Positions 1 to 7,924 of a stretch of 64,000 nt of DNA are shown here, piece after piece. The DNA comes from DASUBN01 sp035465695. GTDB lineage: Bacteria > Pseudomonadota > Gammaproteobacteria > Natronospirales > REEB76. Numbering within the stretch: the stretch's first letter is position 1; every line of letters begins with the position of its first letter. The translations under genes were made by a program, and so were the position numbers. The DNA lies in NCBI GenBank assembly GCA_035465695.1, contig DATIVR010000017.1, forward strand, positions 1 to 64,000, in the 5' to 3' direction. Under the pieces are notes generated by a model that saw only the letters and a program-made list of their open reading frames with translations, was not told the origin of the DNA and searched no databases.

Positions 1-72
1 CACCAGCGCGGCCATGATGAGTGTGGCCGCGATGCCGTACCCAAGTCGTCTCACATCAATTGCGGATGCCAT
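1..72 (-). CDS. Partial membrane protein, N-terminus only
   Basis: An ATG at 72-70 on the minus strand opens a frame that runs off the left edge of the window, giving 24 residues: a short polar N-terminus (MASAIDVRRLGYG) followed by a hydrophobic stretch (IAATLIMAALV) that looks like the first membrane segment. It overlaps the last 17 bases of the TetR gene in another frame, so the two are probably co-transcribed and the TetR protein may control it. A transporter or other membrane protein is common in this position, but the product cannot be identified from 24 residues. Confidence 0.55.
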   Translation of the reverse strand, partial: MASAIDVRRLGYGIAATLIMAALV

Positions 73-634
73 CGAAGTATCTCCGGAACGAGCGCTTGTA
101 GAGCGCACGGAATTGGGCCGGGCTCACCGCCATGCGGCCGCCGAGGTAGAGCATGATCAATCCATGGGAGAGGGCGCCCATCTCGAAGGTGATCTCCCAG
201 GGGTCGTCCTGCCTGAAGGCGCCCTGTCGCATGCCCTCGGCGATGACGTCAGCCATGAGGGTGGCGGTGGGGGACTTGCGGGCCCTGAAGTCCCCGGGGT
301 ACTGGCGCGCGCCCTCGCGCTTGGTGAGGAACATGAGCTCGAAGAGCTTTGGATTGACCATGGCGTGGTCGAGATAGAGGTCTGCCATCTTGGCCAGCCG
401 TGTTTCCAGGTCCCCGCTGAAGCGCTTGGCCGTGAGGCTCTCCGCCAGCTCCTGGAAGCCGGTGTCGGCGAGCGCATTCAGCAGCGCCTCCCGGTCCGGA
501 TAGTGCCGGTAGATGGCCATGGGCGTGATGCCCACCGCCTTGGCCACGGCACGCATGGTCACCGCCTGCGCACCTTCCTTATCCAGGAGCTTGCGGGCGG
601 CCGCCTGGATCCTCGCAGCCGTAGTAGCGACCAT
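56..634 (-). CDS. TetR/AcrR family transcriptional regulator
   Basis: This 192-residue protein has the TetR layout: an N-terminal helix-turn-helix at about residues 8-52 (VTMRAVAKAVGITPMAIYRHY is the recognition part) followed by an all-helical ligand/dimerisation domain. It should be a ligand-responsive DNA-binding repressor. The ATG at 634 is the natural start, because the HTH begins within ten residues as usual. A symmetric GTATAC-N3-GTATAC element touches the start codon, which suggests autorepression and possibly a leaderless transcript, since no clear Shine-Dalgarno sequence fits between it and the ATG. The gene overlaps a downstream membrane-protein start at 72, its likely target. The inducing ligand is unknown. 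Confidence 0.93.
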   Translation of the reverse strand: MVATTAARIQAAARKLLDKEGAQAVTMRAVAKAVGITPMAIYRHYPDREALLNALADTGFQELAESLTAKRFSGDLETRLAKMADLYLDHAMVNPKLFELMFLTKREGARQYPGDFRARKSPTATLMADVIAEGMRQGAFRQDDPWEITFEMGALSHGLIMLYLGGRMAVSPAQFRALYKRSFRRYFDGIRN

Positions 635-649
635 GTATACAGTGTATAC
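635..649. promoter_or_regulatory. Putative TetR operator, GTATAC-N3-GTATAC
   Basis: Two copies of the self-complementary hexamer GTATAC, separated by AGT, make a 15-bp symmetric site directly against the TetR start codon (ATG at 634-632). TetR-family repressors usually bind such sites over their own promoters. The sequence supports the symmetry; the assignment to this regulator is inference from position. Confidence 0.6.
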
Positions 650-705
650 CTATCACGGCGGAAGGCAAGCTGGGAGTACCGTCGTAGGCCGGGAGTCACT
701 GGTCG

Positions 706-1125
706 TCAGTAGTCCGCCGTATCCCCATGCTCGTCTTCGTAGGGGAACTTCAGGTGGCCAAAGCGCACCACGAACACCGCCAGGGCCAGGATCAGGATGG
801 CGCCCGTGATGAACAGGGCATGCACGTCATGGGCGTCACTGGTGTCGAGGATGAGATAACGGGCCATGGACACCATGGCGATATAGAGTGGGATGCGCAC
901 CGGCAGCTTGCCCAAGCGCCAGTAACTCTCCACCATGGTGATGACCTCCAGCAGGATGAAGATTAGCAATAGGTCAGCCAGTTCCACCCGCCGGTTGCTG
1001 ATCATCTCCCAGGCCGCCTGGCCGATGGCCCAGGTGGTGGCCAGCAGGATCAGGACCAGCCCCAGATCCTCGATGATGGCTATGAGATGGCGGCCGTTCT
1101 CGCGGACAGTCTTGCGGTGCAGCAT
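706..1125 (-). CDS. psiE: PsiE family inner-membrane protein
   Basis: The 139-residue protein has four hydrophobic segments (about 16-36, 50-66, 80-96 and 105-122) and charged tails, matching the phosphate-starvation-inducible PsiE family in size and layout. Motifs that fit the family include the acidic LLEVITMVESYW stretch in the second half of segment two and the SMARYLIL segment. PsiE is induced by phosphate limitation in enterobacteria; its biochemical role is unknown. I see no obvious pho box upstream, so regulation by phosphate is not shown here. It stands alone between the TetR gene and a divergent esterase gene. Confidence 0.85.
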   Translation of the reverse strand: MLHRKTVRENGRHLIAIIEDLGLVLILLATTWAIGQAAWEMISNRRVELADLLLIFILLEVITMVESYWRLGKLPVRIPLYIAMVSMARYLILDTSDAHDVHALFITGAILILALAVFVVRFGHLKFPYEDEHGDTADY

Positions 1126-1236
1126 GGCTTGGCCCTCCCTTCCCCCTGATGTGACTTAAGCTTAGCGCAAGGTTGCATCCTGTCGCCCCCTAGGCGCCCT
1201 CATGCGTTTACGCTAGGTAACAGCCCGGAGAATCCC

Positions 1237-2148
1237 ATGCCACGCATCTTCGCCCTGTTGTGCCTCATGCTCCTGCCGGTATTGGCCCAGGCGGCTGGCG
1301 ACCCACGGATCGAGATCGAATATGCGGGTCTCGACCGCAGTTACCTGCTGCATATGCCCAGTCCGCTCCCCAATGACCCGTTACCGTTGGTCGTGGTGTT
1401 GCATGGCGGTGGCGGCAGTGCCGAGAGCGCCGCCAAGATGACTGGCTTCGATGCCGAGGCGGATAAAGAAGGCTTCATCGTCGTTTACCCCAATGGTACC
1501 GGCAAGGCACGGCCATTCCTGAATGCCCTGGGCAAACCCGGATTTCTCACCTGGAACGCCGGGAGTTGTTGCGGTTACGCCTATGAGAAGCAAATCGACG
1601 ATGTGGGCTTCATCCGCGCCTTGGTGGTGCAGGTCATCAAGGACAACGCCGCGGACCCGAAGCGGGTGTATGTCACCGGTATCTCCAACGGCGGCATGAT
1701 GGCCTACCGTCTGGCCTGCGAGGCCAGCGACTTGTTTGCCGCTATCGCGCCTGTATCAGCGGTGCAAGAGGTGGCGAGCTGCAAGCCCAGCCAGCCGGTG
1801 TCGGTCTTCCACATCCATGGTGCCAAGGACGAGAACGTACCGCTCGATGGCGGCGTAGGCAAGAAGGCCATCGAGAAAGAGGACCGCAAGCCGGTGCAGG
1901 ACAGCATCGATTTCTGGGTGAGACAGGACGGCTGCAGCGTGACCGTGCATTCCCAGGAACCGGACGTGCTCATGACCAACTACGGCGGTTGCCAAGCCGG
2001 CAGCGAAGTGAGCTTCTTCCTCATACAGGACGGCGGACACGCATGGCCTGGTGGTCAGCGTATCGCGCGTTTCCTGGACCCGCCGAGCCGGGCGCTGGAT
2101 GCCACGTCGGAGATATGGGACTTCTTCAAGTCCCATTCCAAACCCTGA
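1237..2148 (+). CDS. Exported PHB depolymerase/feruloyl esterase-like hydrolase (LpqC-type)
   Basis: A 303-residue alpha/beta hydrolase of the esterase PHB depolymerase (LpqC-like) family. Residues 1-20 form a signal peptide ending AQA-AGD. The oxyanion HGGGGS motif is at about 56-61, the nucleophile elbow GISNGG places the catalytic serine at about 150, and the acid and histidine are probably D198 (HGAKDEN) and H268 (DGGHAWPGG). The family cleaves short polyester or feruloyl esters, so this is most likely a periplasmic or secreted esterase; the substrate cannot be read from the sequence. A CGGAGAA ribosome site precedes the ATG. It converges on the MipA gene with a three-base gap. Confidence 0.88.
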   Translation: MPRIFALLCLMLLPVLAQAAGDPRIEIEYAGLDRSYLLHMPSPLPNDPLPLVVVLHGGGGSAESAAKMTGFDAEADKEGFIVVYPNGTGKARPFLNALGKPGFLTWNAGSCCGYAYEKQIDDVGFIRALVVQVIKDNAADPKRVYVTGISNGGMMAYRLACEASDLFAAIAPVSAVQEVASCKPSQPVSVFHIHGAKDENVPLDGGVGKKAIEKEDRKPVQDSIDFWVRQDGCSVTVHSQEPDVLMTNYGGCQAGSEVSFFLIQDGGHAWPGGQRIARFLDPPSRALDATSEIWDFFKSHSKP

Positions 2149-2151
2149 CTG

Positions 2152-2949
2152 TCAGCGGACGAAGCCGTCGTAGATGAAGCCGACGAAGAGTGTCGGGCTG
2201 CCGGAACGGTCTACGATGGGGCTGTTGTGGATGGCACTGCCGAAGCGTTGATAACTGATGTCTCCCCTGAACTGCCAATGCGCGCTCATGGACGTCGCCA
2301 CGCCGAAGCTCACGTAGGGACTCGCGGCGCTAGCAGGCGAGTAGGCAGGGCGCCCGGGCCGCGCTTCCGCCGGGTTCACGCCATAGTAATAGTCGGTGAG
2401 GTTCGAATCCTGCCAGCGCAGCCCGATGCCAGGACTCAGGGTCCAGTCGCCGGTGCGGAAAGGAAAGCGGTAATCCAGGTTGGCGCCGGTACCGTTGTTG
2501 CGGTCCAGCAGATCGTGGAACAGGCCCAACTTCAAACGTCCCCAGCCACCGAAAGTCTCCAGGCTTGCGCCGCCCGCGAGCGACCACTGACGGCTCTGGA
2601 TGCCGGCCAGTTGCGGAGAATCGCTGGATTTCAGGCGGTTCAGGGTTGGCTGCACCACCAGCGCCAGGCGGTAGTGACCGCCATCGGAGACCAGGTATCC
2701 GGCGCTGATGCCGGCAAAGAACAAGCGCCCATAGTGGTAGAAGATCAGCGGCAATGGGGTCACTTGCCGCGAGAAACCGACGTAGCCGGGATCGGTCACT
2801 GCCACGCCGCCGCCCAACAGCCAGCCGGAGCCGGTCTCCGTGGCCGCCGCCTTGGCGAGTTCCTCCTGCGGATCCTCACCATCCGCCAGTACGGCGTTTG
2901 GGATGGACAGGCAGGCGAACAGCAACAGCAGATACAGCAGCCGGATCAT
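2152..2949 (-). CDS. MipA/OmpV family outer-membrane protein
   Basis: The 265-residue product has a cleavable signal peptide (about 1-22, ending VLADG), then alternating amphipathic strands and a C-terminal aromatic-rich strand (FVGFIYDGFVR), as in beta-barrel outer-membrane proteins. The early GYVGFSRQVTPLPLIFYHYGRLF stretch and the overall length fit the MipA/OmpV family, which includes MltA-interacting scaffold proteins and several antibiotic-transport or adhesion-associated barrels. The ATG overlaps the stop of the upstream GNAT gene (ATGA), so the two are translationally coupled. The function beyond barrel formation is not determined. Confidence 0.87.
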   Translation of the reverse strand: MIRLLYLLLLFACLSIPNAVLADGEDPQEELAKAAATETGSGWLLGGGVAVTDPGYVGFSRQVTPLPLIFYHYGRLFFAGISAGYLVSDGGHYRLALVVQPTLNRLKSSDSPQLAGIQSRQWSLAGGASLETFGGWGRLKLGLFHDLLDRNNGTGANLDYRFPFRTGDWTLSPGIGLRWQDSNLTDYYYGVNPAEARPGRPAYSPASAASPYVSFGVATSMSAHWQFRGDISYQRFGSAIHNSPIVDRSGSPTLFVGFIYDGFVR

Positions 2950-3494
2950 GCGTTCCCTAAGATAAGCGGGTTATCGAGTACGTACCGCACCACGTCGACC
3001 TCGGGATACCGTTCCACCAGGTCATGGGCATTCACTACCGCATCGTAACGCATGCCGATCTTCTGCATGATGCGGATCGAGGCCAGGTTGGGGACATCGG
3101 CCACTGCCACGATGCGCTTCAGCTTCATGGTACGGAAGGCATGGTCCTTGAGGGCCGAGGCAATCTCGGTGGCATAACCCTTGTTCCAATGCTCCTTCCA
3201 GATGGACCAAGCCAGTTCATAGTCACCGGAGCGGTCCTGGGGCTGGATGCCCGCGCCGCCCACCACCAGGCCACTCTCCTTAAGGACCACTGCACCCACG
3301 CCGCAACCCAATTCCCCCAGGAAGCGGCGCTGGCGCTCGAAGTAGGCGTCGACCTTGGCATCGTCCCAGGCCTTGCCATGGTTGATGTAGAGCATCATGT
3401 CCGGGTCCTGCACGAACCTCTGCATGAATACCGGCCGGTCGCCGGGCCGCCAGGGGCGGGCGAAGAGGCGCGGGCTCTCCACTTCGAAGCGCAT
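2946..3494 (-). CDS. GNAT family N-acetyltransferase (RimJ/RimL-like)
   Basis: This 182-residue protein follows the RimJ/RimL branch of the GNAT fold. It opens with ESPRLFARPWRPGDRPVF, contains GDYELAWSIWKEHWNKGYATE, where the N-K-GYATE segment is the pyrophosphate-binding turn for acetyl-CoA, and closes with the typical NLASIRIMQKIGMRY helix. Such enzymes acetylate ribosomal protein N-termini or small amines; the acceptor is unknown. It lies eight bases from the murB stop and overlaps mipA by four bases, giving an apparent murB-GNAT-mipA run. Confidence 0.9.
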   Translation of the reverse strand: MRFEVESPRLFARPWRPGDRPVFMQRFVQDPDMMLYINHGKAWDDAKVDAYFERQRRFLGELGCGVGAVVLKESGLVVGGAGIQPQDRSGDYELAWSIWKEHWNKGYATEIASALKDHAFRTMKLKRIVAVADVPNLASIRIMQKIGMRYDAVVNAHDLVERYPEVDVVRYVLDNPLILGNA

Positions 3495-3502
3495 GTCGGA
3501 GC

Positions 3503-4540
3503 TCAGAGGATCAAGGGTTCAGGTTCGAGTGTCACGCCGAAGCGCTGCGCCACGGCGTCCCGGATGCGCACCGCGAGTGCCCACACCTGGGTGCCGGTGG
3601 CATGCCCATAGTTCACCAGTACCAGCGAGTGCCTGTCTGAGACACCGGCGTCTCCATCGCGCACGCCCTTGAAGCCACAGGTCTCGATGAGCCATGCGGC
3701 GGAGAGCTTGATGGTGCCTTCTGCTCCGGGCCAATGGGGCAGTGCAGGGTGGGCGGCGATCAGCGCGGCTGCCCGTCCGGCTGGCAACAGCGGATTCTTG
3801 AAGAAACTGCCGGCGTTACCGATGACAAGGGGATCCGGCAACTTGCGCCGCCGCAAGTTCTCCACGGCGGTGGCTACGTTCACCGGAGTAGGATCCTTCA
3901 CGCCCATGGCCTCCAGCTCCTGACGCACGCCGGCATAGTCGAGCCGGAGCCCGTGACGGCGCGGCAGCAGGAAGTCCACGGCGGTGACGATGAAGCGGCC
4001 GGGCTCGCGCCTGAACAGCGAATCCCGGTAGCCGAAGGCGCAGGCCGTATTATCGAACTGCACGAATTGGTCCTGCTGGCGATCGAACGCTTCCACCATG
4101 GCGACAAACTCGCGCACCTCGGCCCCGTAGGCGCCGATGTTCTGGATCGGCGCCGCACCCACGGTGCCGGGGATGAGTGCCAGATTCTCCAGTCCGGCGA
4201 ATCCGTGCTTGAGTGACCAACGCACGAAACCATGCCAACTCTCGCCCGCGGCCACCCGCACTCTCGCGGTGGTGCCGTCCTGCAGCACCTCGATCCCGGT
4301 GGTAGCCATGTGCAGCACCAGACCCTCATAGTCCTTGGTGAACAGCAGATTGCTGCCGTCGCCTAGCACCAGCACAGGCAGGCCCTTGAGTTCACGGCGC
4401 TGCAGCAGTTCCGGCAGGGAACCGGCGGAGCGAAGTTCGCTGTAGCGGGCTGCCTTGGCGGGGACGTGGAAGGTATTGCGACCTTCCAGCGGTGCGTCGC
4501 GCAGCAGGAAACAGGTGACAGGGGCGCGTTCCGATTCCAT
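3503..4540 (-). CDS. murB: UDP-N-acetylenolpyruvoylglucosamine reductase
   Basis: MurB reduces UDP-GlcNAc-enolpyruvate to UDP-MurNAc with NADPH and FAD in the cytoplasm, the second committed step of peptidoglycan synthesis. The 345-residue protein is of the E. coli-like type I length. It shows the FAD-binding LGDGSNLLF (about 61-69), the IPGTVGAAPIQNIGAYG loop, the YRDSLF tyrosine loop typical of type I MurB, and the GNAGSFFKNP motif carrying the catalytic serine. Start at the ATG 4540. It heads a likely three-gene run with the GNAT and MipA genes. Confidence 0.97.
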   Translation of the reverse strand: MESERAPVTCFLLRDAPLEGRNTFHVPAKAARYSELRSAGSLPELLQRRELKGLPVLVLGDGSNLLFTKDYEGLVLHMATTGIEVLQDGTTARVRVAAGESWHGFVRWSLKHGFAGLENLALIPGTVGAAPIQNIGAYGAEVREFVAMVEAFDRQQDQFVQFDNTACAFGYRDSLFRREPGRFIVTAVDFLLPRRHGLRLDYAGVRQELEAMGVKDPTPVNVATAVENLRRRKLPDPLVIGNAGSFFKNPLLPAGRAAALIAAHPALPHWPGAEGTIKLSAAWLIETCGFKGVRDGDAGVSDRHSLVLVNYGHATGTQVWALAVRIRDAVAQRFGVTLEPEPLIL

Positions 4541-4641
4541 TCAGTGATCTGTCGATCCAATACCGGCGGGGCGCGAGGCCGTCGACCGCCGCAGTTGATG
4601 CCTTACTTCCTCGGTCGCCCTCATCGCGTCCCCTCTCCTCG

Positions 4642-5124
4642 TCACTGCTGGACCGCCAGGTACGGCTTCATCGCGCTGTAGACCTCATCTGCCGAAGCCG
4701 CCACCTGGTGCACCTGCTCCTTGATCTCGGCGGTATCCAGCGTCCGCACCGTGACATCGGAGCGGACCGCGGCGTCGCCATCGTCATCGATCTCCACCTT
4801 GATCCGGTCCATCTCGTGGTTCAGCTGCAACATCTTGTACTCGAGTTCCGCGGTACGCGGTATGTCCGCATCACGGGCGATGGTAACGAATATCACCAAC
4901 AGGCCGTCGCCGACCGCAAGGATCTCGCGGAAATCCCCCAGGTTATCGCCATGCTGTTGGATGACCCACACGGTATCGCCTTTCTTGGTGAAGGCGTAAC
5001 CAGATTGCTTCAGCAGCTTGTCGACCCGCGCCGCATCGGAGGTGTCGTCGGCCCGGACCGGCAAAGCAAGACCCAGTGAGAGCACGACGGCGACAGACGA
5101 TAAACAACGTACCAAGCGGTTCAT
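4642..5124 (-). CDS. Small exported protein, possibly YbjN-like
   Basis: A 160-residue protein with a clear signal peptide (about 1-25, LALPVRADD). The mature part has an alternating strand/helix pattern: LLKQSGYAFTKKGDTVWVI, then FREILAVGDGLLVIFVTIA, then LEYKMLQLNHEMDRIKVEID. This resembles the YbjN/type III chaperone-like fold, in which a small domain is built of a beta-sheet with flanking helices. I do not recognise a specific function. The G-rich stretch GGGGGG just before the ATG could act as ribosome site. It is monocistronic by spacing. Confidence 0.7.
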   Translation of the reverse strand: MNRLVRCLSSVAVVLSLGLALPVRADDTSDAARVDKLLKQSGYAFTKKGDTVWVIQQHGDNLGDFREILAVGDGLLVIFVTIARDADIPRTAELEYKMLQLNHEMDRIKVEIDDDGDAAVRSDVTVRTLDTAEIKEQVHQVAASADEVYSAMKPYLAVQQ

Positions 5125-5218
5125 GGTGCACCCCCCAAGTTACAGCCTGTTTCCAGCATACACTCGCAGGCGACCGATAGAGCGTTCGGATCCGATAGCC
5201 GGCCGATAGTGCCGGACC

Positions 5219-7105
5219 TCAATAGAGGACACGGAACCTCAGCGTATGAGGGATGTTGCGGATTTCCTCCAGCAGCGCGTCGGAATAATCGGCATCGATG
5301 TCGGTGATGACGTAGCCCAACCGCTCTTGGGTCTTCAGATACTGCCCGGAGATGTTCGCGCCATGGGCTGCCAGCGCCTGATTGATGCGCGCCAGGATGC
5401 CTGGCACGTTCTCATGCAGATGGATGAGGCGGTGCGCGCGGGCCTGGGGAGGCAGGCGGATGGCGGGGAAGTTCACGCTGTTCTCGGTGCTGCCGGTATT
5501 GATGTAGTCGATGACGCGGTGGCTGACGAAACGTCCGATGTCCTGCTGCGCCTCGAGCGTGCTGCCGCCGATATGCGGCGTGAGGATAGCCTCCGGTATC
5601 TCGCGCAGCGGGTGCTCGAAGCGTTCCCCGTTGCGTGCCGGCTCCTCTGGGAAGACATCGACGGCCGCGCCAGCCAGACGCCCGGACATGAGATGGCTGC
5701 GCAGGGCATCGAGGTCCACGACATGGCCGCGGGACAGGTTCAGGAACACCGCGCCCTCACGCATGCGCGCGAACTCGCGGACGCCGATGAGCCCGGCATT
5801 CTCCTTGCGGCCGTCCACGTGCACGGTCACGGCATCGCTGTTCTCCAGCAGTTCCTCCATGCTGGCGCAGCGCTGGGCGGTGCCGAGCGCGAGTTTTTCC
5901 GCCACATCGTAGAAGCACACCTGCATGCCCAGTGATTCCGCCAGCACCGACAGCTGCATCCCGATGTTGCCGTAACCGATGATGCCGAGCCGTTTGCCGC
6001 GCACCTCATGGGCACCTTCTGCGGACTTGTCCCAGCGGCCGGCATCCATCAGGCGCATCTTCGCCGGTATGCCGCGCAGCAACATGATGAGTTCCGCCAA
6101 GGCCAGTTCCACCACGGAACGGGTGTTGCTGAAGGGCGCGTTGAACACGGCCACGCCGCGGGCATCGCAGGCCGGCAGTTCGATCTGGTTGGTGCCGATG
6201 CAGAAGGCGCCGATGACGAGCAGGCGTCGCGCTTCCGCGAGCAATCCCGCGTCGATCTGCGTCTTGGAGCGTATGCCCAGGATGGCGACGTCAGCCAGGC
6301 GTGCCGCCAGCTCCTCGCGGGACGGGCTGCCTTTCAGTGACTCGACCATATAGCCTTCGCGCTCGAAGGCCGCCACGGCCTCCTCGTGGATGTTCTCCAG
6401 CAGCAGCACCTTGAGGCGGTTCTTGGGATACGACACGGCTCCCCGGAAACCGCAGTCGTAGAGCACCTCGTCGAAATTGGGCGCCGGGTGGATGCCACGC
6501 GCCGCGAGCACTTCCGCGCGCTGCACGTTCTCGGTGAAGGCATAGAAGCGCTGGGCCGCGCCGGCGGCGAAGATCTCGTAGTCGCTCCAGCCATCGCCCA
6601 CCGCCACGACCTCGCCGGGAAGCTTGAGGCTGCGCACTATCGCGACTTTGCCGCCATCACTGGCCAAGGGGTTCTGCCAGTCCACGCCATCGATGTAGCC
6701 ATCGGGGCCGAAGCGCAAGGTATTGGCGAATAAGTTCTCAGGTCTGAGGCCGAGGCTCTTGATAACCGGCAGCGTCACTTCGCGGAAGCCGCTCGTCACC
6801 ACGTAGATGTCGGCCGCGTGGGCAGCCAGGAAGGCACGGTTGCGCTTGAAGGAGGGTGTCACTTCCTCTCGTAGCAATGCTCCCACCTGCTGCAGCTGGT
6901 CACGATGCAGGCGCACGATCTTCAGGCGCTCGCGCAACGCGTCCTGGAACAGCATGCGGCCGCCCATGGCGGCATCGGTCAGCTCACGGATGCGGCCACG
7001 TATCTTGGGCGCATCCGGCATGAGGTCCGCCATGAGTTGCAGCGTCTCGGCACGCACCAAGGTGCTGTCGAAGTCGAGTATGAACTTGATGTTGTCGGCC
7101 GCCAT
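5219..7105 (-). CDS. Fused phosphoserine phosphatase / D-3-phosphoglycerate dehydrogenase
   Basis: A 628-residue fusion. Residues 1 to about 215 are a HAD phosphatase of the SerB type: DFDST nucleophile motif at D11/D13, VTSG motif II and GDGWSDYE acidic motif. From about 235 follows a SerA-type dehydrogenase with GIIGYGNIG dinucleotide motif and catalytic NLSRG, DVFPEEP and TPHIGGS motifs. The last ~75 residues are an ACT domain (HLHENVPGILARIN). Together these would catalyse the first and third steps of serine synthesis, leaving SerC elsewhere. The frame is open to a start at 7246, but the ATG at 7105 gives a protein beginning right at the HAD domain and avoids overlap with the upstream endonuclease gene. 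Confidence 0.93.
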   Translation of the reverse strand: MAADNIKFILDFDSTLVRAETLQLMADLMPDAPKIRGRIRELTDAAMGGRMLFQDALRERLKIVRLHRDQLQQVGALLREEVTPSFKRNRAFLAAHAADIYVVTSGFREVTLPVIKSLGLRPENLFANTLRFGPDGYIDGVDWQNPLASDGGKVAIVRSLKLPGEVVAVGDGWSDYEIFAAGAAQRFYAFTENVQRAEVLAARGIHPAPNFDEVLYDCGFRGAVSYPKNRLKVLLLENIHEEAVAAFEREGYMVESLKGSPSREELAARLADVAILGIRSKTQIDAGLLAEARRLLVIGAFCIGTNQIELPACDARGVAVFNAPFSNTRSVVELALAELIMLLRGIPAKMRLMDAGRWDKSAEGAHEVRGKRLGIIGYGNIGMQLSVLAESLGMQVCFYDVAEKLALGTAQRCASMEELLENSDAVTVHVDGRKENAGLIGVREFARMREGAVFLNLSRGHVVDLDALRSHLMSGRLAGAAVDVFPEEPARNGERFEHPLREIPEAILTPHIGGSTLEAQQDIGRFVSHRVIDYINTGSTENSVNFPAIRLPPQARAHRLIHLHENVPGILARINQALAAHGANISGQYLKTQERLGYVITDIDADYSDALLEEIRNIPHTLRFRVLY

Positions 7106-7137
7106 CGGCTTTCTTCTGAGGGACCCCTGCGAGCATC

Positions 7138-7833
7138 TTACCTCGCGCCAGGGGATTTGATGCGGAATTCGGGGTCGCCGGCCAGGCCGTCGGCCCAGCG
7201 GGTGGTCTCCGGCAGCCGGTAGCCACGGCAGCAACCGAGCACCCATCGCACCGCCGCATCGAGTCCGATCTTGTGGCCGGACGAGACGAACAGTGGTGCC
7301 ACCCCATCCCGGGTACGCAACACGGTGCCGATCACCTCCTCCTCATCCATGAGCGGCGCGCGCGAACCCGCCTTGCGGCCGGGTTCCCGATGGGTGCCGA
7401 TGAGACGGGACTTGGCTACGCCGATGCTGGGGATACCCGAGGCCAGTCCAAGATGCGAGGCGAAACCCAGCCGCCGCGGATGGGCATAACCCTGGCCGTC
7501 ACAGAGAAGGAGGTCGGGACGGGTCTTGAGCCGGCCTAGAGCTTCCAACAGCGTGGGCACCTCGCGGAACGACAGCAGGCCGGGTACGTAGGGAAAATCG
7601 GTGGGCCGCTCCACCACGGACTTCTCCACCAGTTCCAATTCCGGCCACGCCAGCACCGCCACAGCGCCGCGGGTGATCAGGCCGTCAGCGGGGAAGGCGC
7701 AGTCCACCCCAGCGATGTAGCGCACGCGCTTAGGATCGCCACGACGGATCAGCCTGTGGCGCAACCGTTCCTGCTCGATGCGGGCAGCGGCGGGAGTGAT
7801 GTAGTAGGGATAGCGGGCAGGCACAGGCTGCAA
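7138..7833 (-). CDS. nfi: Endonuclease V (deoxyinosine 3'-endonuclease)
   Basis: Endonuclease V nicks DNA one base 3' of deoxyinosine and starts repair of deaminated adenine. The 231-residue product carries all family motifs: GVD (D44), YVPGLLSFRE (E91) and LLLCDGQGYAHPRR (D112), the three metal-binding acids, plus FASHLGL and GVAKSRL. There is no ATG at the start: TTG at 7833 gives full length and GTG at 7824 is the alternative. The 32-base gap to the SerB-SerA fusion suggests co-transcription. Stop at 7138. Confidence 0.95.
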   Translation of the reverse strand: MQPVPARYPYYITPAAARIEQERLRHRLIRRGDPKRVRYIAGVDCAFPADGLITRGAVAVLAWPELELVEKSVVERPTDFPYVPGLLSFREVPTLLEALGRLKTRPDLLLCDGQGYAHPRRLGFASHLGLASGIPSIGVAKSRLIGTHREPGRKAGSRAPLMDEEEVIGTVLRTRDGVAPLFVSSGHKIGLDAAVRWVLGCCRGYRLPETTRWADGLAGDPEFRIKSPGAR

Positions 7834-7871
7834 TCTGGACCGTCAACGCCATCCCGTCAAATCACTGGTAC

Positions 7872-7901
7872 AAAAATAACGGGCCCGCTTAGGCGGGCCC
7901 G
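7872..7901 (-). terminator. Rho-independent terminator after the DUF4097 gene
   Basis: Perfect 9-bp arms at 7880-7888 and 7893-7901 with a four-base loop (TTAG) form a very GC-rich stem. Read on the minus strand it is followed by TTATTTTTG. It lies 24 bases after the stop of the DUF4097 gene and separates it from the nfi/serBA run. Confidence 0.88.
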
Positions 7902-7924
7902 CGACCGATGCACTGGTGGGGCGA

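Noticed and set aside
7106..7246. N-terminal extension of the SerB-SerA fusion by 47 residues
   Set aside because: It would overlap the endonuclease V gene, is Arg/Pro-rich and precedes the natural start of the HAD domain.
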